From Cyanobacterium sp. Dongsha4 (GTDB taxonomy: Bacteria; Cyanobacteriota; Cyanobacteriia; Cyanobacteriales; Cyanobacteriaceae): a stretch of 64,000 nucleotides of DNA. The notes beneath the pieces were generated by a model. The model worked only from the letters and a program-made list of their open reading frames with translations, was not told the DNA's origin and did not search any database. A program made the position numbers and the translations under genes. Below are positions 56,998 to 64,000 of this stretch, piece after piece (positions within the stretch are counted from its first letter, which is position 1; each line of letters begins with the position of its first letter). Location of the stretch: the NCBI RefSeq assembly GCF_036345015.1, contig NZ_CP084098.1:3857326-3921325 (forward strand), in the 5' to 3' direction.

Positions 56998-58116
56998 TTA
57001 TAAAGTAACAGGGGATTCTACATAAATAGTTGGCTCTTGCATAATAAAGTTAATACCATAGGTTAACAACTGCTCAGAAATATTTTCGTTAGCTAATTCT
57101 AAAAGTCTTTTTCTCAGTTTAATTGAGCTTTCATTTGAACCCAAAATAAAAAATGTTACCCTTGCTCTTGTTTGGGATTGCTTTTCGGGAATAAAAAGAG
57201 CTACTTTTGTACTATCAGGGTCAATACCGAATAAAGCGTTTGTGCATTTTTTGACAATATCTTCTACTAAGGCTTGTTCACTATCTTCGAGAATCCTCGC
57301 AAAATCAAGATAAAGTAACACCATGACTTTTTTGCCTCTAGTGATATTTTCAATCTCCACATTTGCCATCATCGAATTAGGCACAATCATTAATGTACCT
57401 TTTCCCGGTATTCTAATCTTCGTTGACCTTAATCCGATCGATTCTACCCTACCATACAAACCATTATTGAGACGAATATACTCACCCACAATAAAAGGTC
57501 TATCTAAATAAAGAACACAAGTACCTAATAATTGTTCAAGAGTTTTCTGAGCCGCAAATGCGATCGCAATTCCCCCCAACCCCAAACTGGCCAAAAGTCC
57601 CACCAAATTTATTTCTAACCTTTTGGCAAAGGCAACCGCCGCCACAAAGCCAATAATAACGTTAATAACAGTCTCTAAAACCAACAATAACTCATCAACT
57701 TCTTTCCCTAATTTTTGAATTAAATCAACACCATAAATTAAAACTATTTGTCGAAATAAGCGAGAAGCTAACCATGCCATACTCAAAATTAAACTAAGGT
57801 CAACAATAAAATTAAGAACTCGATAAAGACCTTGATAATTAATAATAAAATTGAGAGATAATGACCATAAAATTAGTGTTCCAGTTAACCTAAATATACC
57901 TTTTAAAGGTTGTATTATTTTCTCAGAAAATTCATTTAAAGGTTGTTTTGATAATCGAGAAATACCTAAAATACAAAGATTAGGAGTGTATCTTCCTGCA
58001 ATAAAACTAACTACTATTAATAAGAAAAAAAAACCAAATTCCAAAGATAATTTCGTAATAATAGCTTGATTTTCTTGGGTTAGCCATGAGATGATTAAAT
58101 CATTAATAACATTCAT
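56998..58116 (-). CDS. MscS-family mechanosensitive channel (second of tandem pair)
   Basis: A 372-residue membrane protein with four to five transmembrane segments. The pore-lining region GLLASLGLGGIAIAFAAQKT is followed by the MscS beta domain (LDRPFIVGEYIRLNNGLYGR, VPNSMMANVEIENITRG). It is a paralogue of the neighbouring gene, 75 bases away, sharing the block GRVESIGLRSTKIR and the C-terminal VESPVTL/VDSPITI. The gene pair suggests heteromeric or differently tuned channels. Members respond to membrane tension; the ion selectivity is unknown. Confidence 0.85.
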   Translation of the reverse strand: MNVINDLIISWLTQENQAIITKLSLEFGFFFLLIVVSFIAGRYTPNLCILGISRLSKQPLNEFSEKIIQPLKGIFRLTGTLILWSLSLNFIINYQGLYRVLNFIVDLSLILSMAWLASRLFRQIVLIYGVDLIQKLGKEVDELLLVLETVINVIIGFVAAVAFAKRLEINLVGLLASLGLGGIAIAFAAQKTLEQLLGTCVLYLDRPFIVGEYIRLNNGLYGRVESIGLRSTKIRIPGKGTLMIVPNSMMANVEIENITRGKKVMVLLYLDFARILEDSEQALVEDIVKKCTNALFGIDPDSTKVALFIPEKQSQTRARVTFFILGSNESSIKLRKRLLELANENISEQLLTYGINFIMQEPTIYVESPVTL

Positions 58117-58191
58117 GATTATAATAAAATTGAGAATAAATAAATTATAAATAACAAGTCATAAACTGTTGAATTCACCATTTTAATAAAA

Positions 58192-59292
58192 TTAAATTGT
58201 TATAGGTGAATCCACATTAATACTGTCATCTTCTAAAGTAAAATCTATACCGTACTCTTCTAACTTTTGACGAATATTTTGATTAGCAATATTTAATAAC
58301 TGACGGCGTAAATCCATAGAAACTTGTTCCGAACCTAACAAGAAAAAACTAATTTGTGCCTGACTAAATTCTTTTCTCTCATTCTTATTTACTTGTTTAA
58401 ATTTGACTTCCGTATTCTTCGGATCAATGCCAAAAATATCTTTAGTGCTATCTAAAATAATCTGTCTAATCAACGCCATTTCGTCTAGTTCTAAGGTACT
58501 ATAAAAAGTTAAATAAACAAGAGAAATAACTTTTTTTGCTCCTGTAAAATTTTCAATATTTGTTTGAGTTAAAGAACTATTAGGAATTACCATTAATGTT
58601 CCTTTTCCTGACACTCTGATTTTTGTTGATCTCAAGCCGATAGATTCTACCCTGCCAAAAGTACCATCAGGCAAACCAATATAGTCATCAAGAACAAATG
58701 GACGGTCTAAATATATTACCACTCCTCCTAATAATTGTTCAAGGGTTTTTTGTGCCGCAAAAGCAACAGCTAATCCTCCAATTCCTAAACTAGCTAATAA
58801 GCCAAATAAATTAATGCTATGTACCTGAGCAAAAATGAATATAATTAGTAAGAATATAATTGCATTAGCCGAATATTTACCAACAATTAAAAATTCACTA
58901 TTAATCTTTTTTTGACTTTGTAAAGCCGCATCAAGTAGGTAATTGTCAAATAAAGGCTTAAACCATTTTACTCCCAACCAAATAGTTAAAATTGAAATAA
59001 CTAAACTTAAAATAATTTCACTCACTTTCACTGGTGGAGGAAAATTATTAATTAGTAAGGCAATGTCACCCAAAGATAAAAACCAAATCAATGTCAAAAA
59101 ACCCAAATCAGGTTTAATAACTTCCGAATAAAATTTTCTGCTTTGATAAGGAATAAATTGCTCTGTTAAATATACAATTAGCTTCTTAAAATAATTGAAA
59201 ATTATAATAATGCCTAAAATAATAGTTACAACTATTCCTAACTTAAAAAAAAGCTCATAATCCAGCGTGATACTCATTATAAAAAAACTCAA
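58192..59292 (-). CDS. MscS-family mechanosensitive channel (first of tandem pair)
   Basis: A 366-residue paralogue of the preceding entry, transcribed first. Pore region LFGLLASLGIGGLAVAFAAQ and beta-domain LDRPFVLDDYIGLPDGTFGR, IPNSSLTQTNIENFTGA. The two proteins are moderately similar over their full length, so the duplication is not recent. It is divergent from msrB, with a 238-base AT-rich spacer. Confidence 0.85.
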   Translation of the reverse strand: MSFFIMSITLDYELFFKLGIVVTIILGIIIIFNYFKKLIVYLTEQFIPYQSRKFYSEVIKPDLGFLTLIWFLSLGDIALLINNFPPPVKVSEIILSLVISILTIWLGVKWFKPLFDNYLLDAALQSQKKINSEFLIVGKYSANAIIFLLIIFIFAQVHSINLFGLLASLGIGGLAVAFAAQKTLEQLLGGVVIYLDRPFVLDDYIGLPDGTFGRVESIGLRSTKIRVSGKGTLMVIPNSSLTQTNIENFTGAKKVISLVYLTFYSTLELDEMALIRQIILDSTKDIFGIDPKNTEVKFKQVNKNERKEFSQAQISFFLLGSEQVSMDLRRQLLNIANQNIRQKLEEYGIDFTLEDDSINVDSPITI

Positions 59293-59530
59293 ATAAACTT
59301 ACTCTGATTACATCTTTGAATATGGATGATGACTCGATAAATAGTTTACGAGATGATTATATTTCAGGTTTGATTAAAAAATTGATAATTAATAATCAAT
59401 AATGAATCCCATATATCAGAAATAGGAATAACTAGATCCTATAACATAAAATAATTAATTGATAAAATTATTCGTCATACTAATTTCAATTAGTTAATCA
59501 GTCAACGCAATACTAAATTTAATTAAACAA

Positions 59531-60037
59531 ATGAAAAGAAGAACTTTACTAAGTGCAGGTTTAGGGGCTTTTTGTATAGCAATACCTTCAATTATTGCTT
59601 TTATCCTAGGAATGGAAGAAAGTAAAAGTGAAGAAAATACATCAATCAAGAAATTGAATCTAACCCAAGCCCAATGGAAAAAAAAATTAACTCCAGCCCA
59701 ATACCATATCCTAAGAGAAGAAGGAACGGAGAAACCTTTTTCTAGTGCTTTGAATGATGAAAAAAGAAAAGGGATTTATATTTGTGCAGGGTGTGATTTG
59801 CCTCTTTTCAAATCAGAAATGAAGTATAACAGTGGAACAGGTTGGCCTAGTTTTTACGATACTATTACTCAAGCAGTGGAAACTAAGACTGATTTTAAAT
59901 TATTGATTCCCCGCACTGAATATCATTGTGCTAGATGTGGAGGGCATCAAGGTCATGTATTTAATGATGGTCCAAAACCCACGGGAAAAAGGTATTGTAA
60001 TAATGGTTTAGCCTTAAAATTTATACCCGAAACCTAA
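59531..60037 (+). CDS. msrB: Peptide-methionine (R)-S-oxide reductase MsrB, exported
   Basis: A 168-residue protein. The N-terminus MKRRTLLSAGLGAFCIAIPS is a twin-arginine-like signal (KRRTLLS), so it is probably exported. The catalytic domain has zinc cysteines C-A-G-C (CAGCDLPLF) and C-A-R-C (CARCGGHQGHVF), SGTGWPSFY and the catalytic Cys in RYCNNGLAL, where the more common residues are INSASL. It reduces methionine-R-sulfoxide in proteins. It is followed after 2 bases by msrA. Confidence 0.9.
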   Translation: MKRRTLLSAGLGAFCIAIPSIIAFILGMEESKSEENTSIKKLNLTQAQWKKKLTPAQYHILREEGTEKPFSSALNDEKRKGIYICAGCDLPLFKSEMKYNSGTGWPSFYDTITQAVETKTDFKLLIPRTEYHCARCGGHQGHVFNDGPKPTGKRYCNNGLALKFIPET

Positions 60038-60039
60038 AA

Positions 60040-60627
60040 ATGAGCAAAATACTGGCCATCATAATTTCTGTATTCCTAATTTTAACTCCTTCTGCTAATG
60101 CTCAAACAGAGAAGATACAAACTGCAACATTTGCTGGGGGATGTTTTTGGTGCATGGAACCTCCCTACGACAAAATAGAAGGAGTAATCTCTACCACCTC
60201 TGGTTACACTGGCGGTAATGTCAAAAACCCTACTTACAAACAAGTGAGTAAAGGGCAAACAGGTCATGCTGAAGCAGTTCAAGTTAAATATGATAGTAGC
60301 AAGGTTAACTACGCTACGCTCTTAGATATTTTCTGGAAAAATATTGACCCTACCGTGAAAAATCGCCAATTTTGTGATGTTGGAAATCAATATCGTAGTG
60401 CGATTTTTTACCACAGTGAAGAGCAAAAACAACTCGCTTTAGCTAGTCGAGACAAAGTTGAAAAGCAGTTAAATGAAAAAATTTATACCCAAATTACTCC
60501 AGTTAAAGACTTTTATCCTGCTGAAGAGTATCATCAAGACTATTACAAGAAAAATCCCTTATTGTATAAGTACTATCGTTTTCGCTGTGGTAGAGATCAG
60601 AGATTGGAGGAAATTTGGGGAAGTTAG
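60040..60627 (+). CDS. msrA: Peptide-methionine (S)-S-oxide reductase MsrA, exported
   Basis: A 195-residue protein. A Sec signal peptide (MSKILAIIISVFLILTPSAN, cleaved near NAQT) precedes the MsrA domain with FAGGCFWCMEPPYDK (catalytic Cys in GCFWC), GYTGGNVKNPTYKQV, GHAEAVQV and FYPAEEYHQDYY. The start overlaps the msrB end region (2-base gap), so the two repair both sulfoxide epimers outside the cytoplasm. The next genes are psbD and psbC after 422 bases. Confidence 0.93.
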   Translation: MSKILAIIISVFLILTPSANAQTEKIQTATFAGGCFWCMEPPYDKIEGVISTTSGYTGGNVKNPTYKQVSKGQTGHAEAVQVKYDSSKVNYATLLDIFWKNIDPTVKNRQFCDVGNQYRSAIFYHSEEQKQLALASRDKVEKQLNEKIYTQITPVKDFYPAEEYHQDYYKKNPLLYKYYRFRCGRDQRLEEIWGS

Positions 60628-61049
60628 TTAATAATTAAGCAAAGGGGAGATGAGTTGAGAAGTGGTGCATCAGGAGATTAGGGAATTAGGGAGAAACTAA
60701 TTCTTAGATTGCTAATTGCCTTTCTATTGTTTTCTTTTTATTAAGAAATATTAAATACCAGTAAAAATGTCTTAGATAAAGGAATATCAAGAGTTTGCCA
60801 TTTCTAACAGCGAGACTATTCTGAGAAAAATGTGACAATTTGTTAAAATATTTGCTAGAAATAGAAAAAGTAATTTGGCAAAGATACTTAAATCGTATCG
60901 AAAAACGGAGTTACATTAACTCTAACTCATGCTATATTAAGAAAAGTTAATTGCAGATCAGTATTATTGCTGAGTAGCAGTGCCGTCTCCAATAATATAA
61001 AGAGAGACAATATAAAAGTAAAACTTGACAAGTTAAAAAAAGAAAGATT
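60628..61049. other. psbD upstream region
   Basis: This 422-base spacer has STRR-like G-rich units at 60630-60690 (GGGGAGATGAGTTGAGAAG, GATTAGGGAATTAGGGAG) and then the psbD promoter and a leader of about 105 bases ending before the ATG at 61050. Confidence 0.5.
60911..60938 (+). promoter_or_regulatory. Candidate psbD promoter with HLR1-like element
   Basis: TTACAT (60911-60916) and TATATT (60933-60938) are 16 bases apart and fit -35/-10 boxes. TTACATTAACTCTAACT resembles the high-light regulatory HLR1 direct repeat (TTACAwwNNTTACAww), with a degenerate second half. A leader of roughly 105 bases follows. Confidence 0.4.
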
Positions 61050-62105
61050 ATGACCATTGCAGTCGGACGTGTGCCGGAAAGAGGATGGTTTGATGTCCTT
61101 GATGACTGGCTCAAAAGAGACCGCTTTGTATTCGTTGGTTGGTCTGGTATCCTTCTTTTCCCTTGTGCTTATTTAGCTTTGGGTGGTTGGTTAACTGGTA
61201 CTACCTTTGTTACTTCTTGGTACACTCATGGTTTAGCTAGTTCTTACTTAGAAGGTGCGAACTTCTTAACCGTTGCTGTGTCCTCTCCTGCGGATGTTTT
61301 TGGACATTCCTTATTATTCTTATGGGGTCCTGAAGCTCAAGGAGACTTCACCCGTTGGTGTCAAATCGGCGGTTTATGGCCTTTCGTGGCATTACACGGA
61401 GCTTTTGGTTTAATTGGCTTCATGTTACGTCAGTTTGAAATTGCTCGTCTTGTGGGTATTCGTCCTTACAATGCGATCGCATTTTCTGCTCCTATCGCTG
61501 TATTTGTAAGCGTATTCTTAATGTATCCTTTAGGACAATCTAGCTGGTTCTTTGCACCTAGCTTCGGTGTTGCGGGTATCTTCCGTTTCATCTTATTTTT
61601 CCAAGGATTCCACAACTGGACTCTTAATCCTTTCCACATGATGGGAGTTGCAGGGGTGTTAGGAGGAGCTTTACTTTGTGCTATTCACGGTGCAACAGTA
61701 GAAAACACTTTATTCCAAGACGGTGAACAAGCAAACACTTTCCGTGCTTTTGAACCTACTCAGGCAGAAGAAACCTATTCTATGGTGACTGCTAACCGTT
61801 TCTGGTCTCAAATCTTCGGGATTGCTTTCTCTAACAAACGTTGGTTACACTTCTTCATGTTATTCGTTCCTGTAACTGGATTATGGATGAGTGCGATCGG
61901 TGTTGTTGGTTTAGGCTTTAACCTTCGTGCTTATGACTTCGTATCTCAGGAGTTAAGAGCCGCAGAAGATCCCGAATTTGAAACTTTCTATACCAAAAAT
62001 ATTTTATTAAACGAAGGGTTGCGCGCATGGATGGCGCCCCAAGATCAACCCCACGAAAAATTTGTATTCCCAGAGGAGGTACTTCCACGTGGTAACGCTC
62101 TCTAA
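61050..62105 (+). CDS. psbD: Photosystem II D2 protein
   Basis: A 351-residue reaction-centre protein, five transmembrane helices, thylakoid. It binds the special-pair chlorophylls, pheophytin, QA plastoquinone and the non-haem iron. Conserved segments: [20 protein letters not shown] at the start, then [40 protein letters not shown] with the His ligands, and the C-terminal [16 protein letters not shown]. It overlaps psbC by 17 bases. The codon choice is more regular than in neighbouring genes, as expected of a highly expressed gene. Confidence 0.99.
   Translation: MTIAVGRVPERGWFDVLDDWLKRDRFVFVGWSGILLFPCAYLALGGWLTGTTFVTSWYTHGLASSYLEGANFLTVAVSSPADVFGHSLLFLWGPEAQGDFTRWCQIGGLWPFVALHGAFGLIGFMLRQFEIARLVGIRPYNAIAFSAPIAVFVSVFLMYPLGQSSWFFAPSFGVAGIFRFILFFQGFHNWTLNPFHMMGVAGVLGGALLCAIHGATVENTLFQDGEQANTFRAFEPTQAEETYSMVTANRFWSQIFGIAFSNKRWLHFFMLFVPVTGLWMSAIGVVGLGFNLRAYDFVSQELRAAEDPEFETFYTKNILLNEGLRAWMAPQDQPHEKFVFPEEVLPRGNAL
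62074..62091 (+). promoter_or_regulatory. psbC ribosome-binding site and GTG start inside psbD
   Basis: AGGAGG (62074-62079) lies 9 bases before GTG (62089-62091), which starts [20 protein letters not shown], the standard CP43 N-terminus. This shows that psbC begins within psbD at a GTG and not at the TTG at 62062. Confidence 0.85.
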
Positions 62106-63465
62106 TCCTATTGGCGGACGTGACCTAGAATCTACTGGTTTTGCATGGTGGTCTGGTAATGCTAGACTTATCAACTTATCTGGTAAATTATTAGGTGCTC
62201 ACGTCGCTCACGCAGGTTTAATTGTCTTTTGGGCAGGGGCAATGACCTTATTTGAAACTGCTCACTTCATCCCTGAAAAACCCATGTACGAACAGGGATT
62301 AATCCTATTACCTCACATTGCTACTTTAGGCTGGGGTGTAGGTCCTGGTGGTGAAGTTGTGGATACTTTCCCCTTCTTCGTCGTTGGTGTACTTCACATC
62401 ATTTCCTCCGCAGTTTTAGGCGTAGGTGGTTTATATCATGCTTTGCGTGGTCCTGAAACCTTAGAAGAATATTCTAGTTTCTTTGGCTACGACTGGAAAG
62501 ATAAAAACCAAATGACCAATATCATCGGTTATCACTTAATCCTTTTGGGGGTTGGTGCATTATTGCTTGTATTTAAAGCCATGTTCTTCGGTGGTGTATA
62601 TGATACTTGGGCACCTGGTGGTGGTGATGTTCGTATTATCACCAATCCTACCTTGAACCCTGCGATCATCTTTGGTTACTTAATCAAAGCTCCTTTCGGT
62701 GGTGAAGGTTGGTTTATCAGTGTTAACAACATGGAAGACATCATCGGTGGTCATATCTGGGTTGGCTTAATCTGTATCTCTGGTGGTATCTGGCACATCT
62801 TAACCAAGCCTTTTGGTTGGGTACGTCGTGCTTTCATCTGGTCTGGTGAAGCATATCTTTCCTACAGTTTAGGTGCTTTATCCTTAATGGGATTCATCGC
62901 TTCTACTATGGTTTGGTACAACAACACGGCTTATCCTAGTGAATTCTATGGTCCTACTGGTGCTGAGGCTTCTCAAGCTCAAGCGTTAACCTACTTAATC
63001 CGTGACCAAAGATTGGGTGCGAACGTCGGTTCTGCTCAAGGTCCTACTGGTTTAGGTAAATACTTAATGCGCTCTCCCACTGGTGAAATCATCTTCGGTG
63101 GTGAAACCATGCGTTTCTGGGACTTCAGAGGTCCTTGGTTAGAGCCTCTTCGTGGTCCTAACGGTTTAGACTTAGACAAAATCAGAAACGATATTCAACC
63201 TTGGCAAGTACGTCGTGCGGCTGAATACATGACTCACGCTCCTTTAGGTTCTTTAAACTCTGTAGGTGGCGTTATTACTGACGTTAACTCTTTCAACTAT
63301 GTATCTCCCCGTGCGTGGTTAGCTACCTCTCACTTTGTGTTAGGTTTCTTCTTCTTAGTTGGCCACTTATGGCACGCTGGAAGAGCAAGAGCTGCGGCTG
63401 GTGGTTTTGAAAAAGGTATCGAAAGAGAAACCGAACCCGTATTAGCAATGCCCGATCTCGACTAA
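62089..63465 (+). CDS. psbC: Photosystem II CP43 chlorophyll protein
   Basis: 458 residues from GTG 62089. A six-helix inner antenna protein that binds chlorophylls and supplies a ligand to the Mn cluster. Hallmarks: [38 protein letters not shown], the large lumenal loop with [20 protein letters not shown] (the Glu and Arg near the Mn cluster) and the C-terminal [13 protein letters not shown]. Cotranscribed with psbD. The stop is followed by a good terminator. Confidence 0.99.
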   Translation: MVTLSNPIGGRDLESTGFAWWSGNARLINLSGKLLGAHVAHAGLIVFWAGAMTLFETAHFIPEKPMYEQGLILLPHIATLGWGVGPGGEVVDTFPFFVVGVLHIISSAVLGVGGLYHALRGPETLEEYSSFFGYDWKDKNQMTNIIGYHLILLGVGALLLVFKAMFFGGVYDTWAPGGGDVRIITNPTLNPAIIFGYLIKAPFGGEGWFISVNNMEDIIGGHIWVGLICISGGIWHILTKPFGWVRRAFIWSGEAYLSYSLGALSLMGFIASTMVWYNNTAYPSEFYGPTGAEASQAQALTYLIRDQRLGANVGSAQGPTGLGKYLMRSPTGEIIFGGETMRFWDFRGPWLEPLRGPNGLDLDKIRNDIQPWQVRRAAEYMTHAPLGSLNSVGGVITDVNSFNYVSPRAWLATSHFVLGFFFLVGHLWHAGRARAAAGGFEKGIERETEPVLAMPDLD

Positions 63466-63491
63466 TTCCAGTTTAATTGAGATTAATTAAT

Positions 63492-63525
63492 AGCCTCTGC
63501 CTTCGTGGTGGGGGCTTAATTTTTA
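63492..63525 (+). terminator. Rho-independent terminator of psbDC
   Basis: AGCCTCTGCC (63492-63501) and GGTGGGGGCT (63507-63516) form a 10-bp stem with a TTCGT loop, followed by TAATTTTTAT. Confidence 0.82.
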
Positions 63526-63545
63526 TATGAAACTAAGATAGTCTT

Positions 63546-64000
63546 ATGTTTTTTGATAATAAAACCTCTATTTACCTTTGTTTATTAGCTTTTATTTTCG
63601 GTTTATTATTAACAGGATATTTTAGTTTTTCACAAGGTTTTTATTTAGGTTTATTCTCTTTTATTTTTTTGTTTATTACTGGTGCTATCCTTAAGAATAA
63701 AAGATTTTTAATTATTGATTTACGTTATATTTTTATTATATTTTTGGTTTTTATCACAGGTTTTTACTATTATTATTTTCGGCTACCTTCTGTTAGTGAT
63801 TTCGATATTAGTCATTATATTTCCCATTCTTTTTATAATCGGGTTGCAGTGGAAGGGGTAATTTTAACAACTCCAAGAGTTAATCAAAACCACAAATCAA
63901 GGTTTATTTTTCAGGCAAGAGAGTTAGTTAAGGAAAATAACGAAAGGGAAAAAGTCACGGGAAAAATTTATGTTACTTCTCCTTTGTTAGAGGTAAATGG
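63546..64000 (+). CDS. comEC: ComEC/Rec2-family DNA uptake channel protein (partial, N-terminus)
   Basis: ATG 63546 opens a frame that runs off the window. The visible 151 residues have three hydrophobic segments (LCLLAFIFGLLLTGYFSF, GLFSFIFLFITGAIL, IFIIFLVFITGFYYYYF) and then an OB-like region (VEGVILTTPRVNQNHKSRFI), the DUF4131-type N-terminus of ComEC. ComEC forms the inner-membrane channel for single-stranded DNA in natural transformation, which in cyanobacteria also needs type IV pili. The assignment is based on the N-terminal layout only. Confidence 0.65.
   Translation, partial: MFFDNKTSIYLCLLAFIFGLLLTGYFSFSQGFYLGLFSFIFLFITGAILKNKRFLIIDLRYIFIIFLVFITGFYYYYFRLPSVSDFDISHYISHSFYNRVAVEGVILTTPRVNQNHKSRFIFQARELVKENNEREKVTGKIYVTSPLLEVN

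Noticed and set aside
62062-62088. Earlier TTG start for psbC
   Set aside because: The added residues (YSQRRYFHV) are the psbD reading in another frame; the AGGAGG site and the conserved CP43 N-terminus fix the start at GTG 62089.

Overview
The window comes from an AT-rich cyanobacterial chromosome. The evidence is the psbD/psbC operon, psbV, solanesyl diphosphate synthase, a pil/tax3-type chemotaxis locus for type IV pili, an operon resembling the photosystem II assembly (Pap) operon, and many copies of the HIP1 octamer GCGATCGC. Gene content and base composition suggest a unicellular, piliated lineage near Cyanobacterium/Geminocystis; the genus is a guess.

Layout. 1-4462 (minus) is the upstream part of a type III-B CRISPR-Cas (Cmr) operon: cmr2/cas10, a decayed small ORF, an unrecognised 182-aa gene and the N-terminal part of cmr3. 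No CRISPR array is in the window. 4815-13234 is mixed housekeeping: an HpnB-like glycosyltransferase, a 3-hydroxyisobutyrate-dehydrogenase-like enzyme, an exported protein, purE, a DUF1997 protein, an Ap4A-phosphorylase-like enzyme, an iron ABC permease and a TolB-like lipoprotein. 13347-14432 is pstS. 14911-22553 (plus) is a complete chemosensory set (pilG, pilH, pilI, pilJ, pilL). 22569-25413 (minus) holds two tandem cyclophilin-like proteins with C-terminal repeats. 25765-30117 (minus) is the Pap-like operon: two V4R proteins, two divergent phycobiliprotein-fold proteins, an adrenodoxin-type ferredoxin, a protein with three FF-W-G motifs and a TPR protein, with a pentapeptide-repeat gene upstream. 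31493-37332 carries a MscS channel, amt with an NtcA site, psbV, an ABC ATPase and a YqeG-type phosphatase. 37333-38707 is mostly non-coding. 38708-50021 carries sds, a nuclease-fold protein, natB, a GH38 alpha-mannosidase, a pentapeptide protein, a small exported protein, a lone cyclic-nucleotide domain and ackA. 50160-59292 has an XPB-like helicase, a DUF1810 pseudogene, an FAD oxidoreductase, a MurG-like glycosyltransferase, a DICT plus degenerate HD-GYP sensor and two tandem MscS channels. 59531-64000 has exported msrB-msrA, psbD-psbC and the start of comEC.

How the genes work together. psbD, psbC and psbV encode photosystem II subunits. The Pap-like operon probably serves assembly or repair of the same complex. 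The pil locus should control type IV pilus motility. amt, pstS, natB and the iron permease cover nutrient uptake. The exported Msr pair repairs oxidised methionine.

The most interesting material is the Pap-like operon. It combines tetrapyrrole-type domains, one of them keeping the Cys-x-Arg-Asp signature of phycobiliproteins, with a ferredoxin. Next are the unrecognised gene inside the cmr operon, a dispersed repeat apparently inserted in frame into the alpha-mannosidase gene, and the tandem cyclophilin-repeat proteins. Intergenic spacers are rich in short tandem repeats and dispersed repeats.
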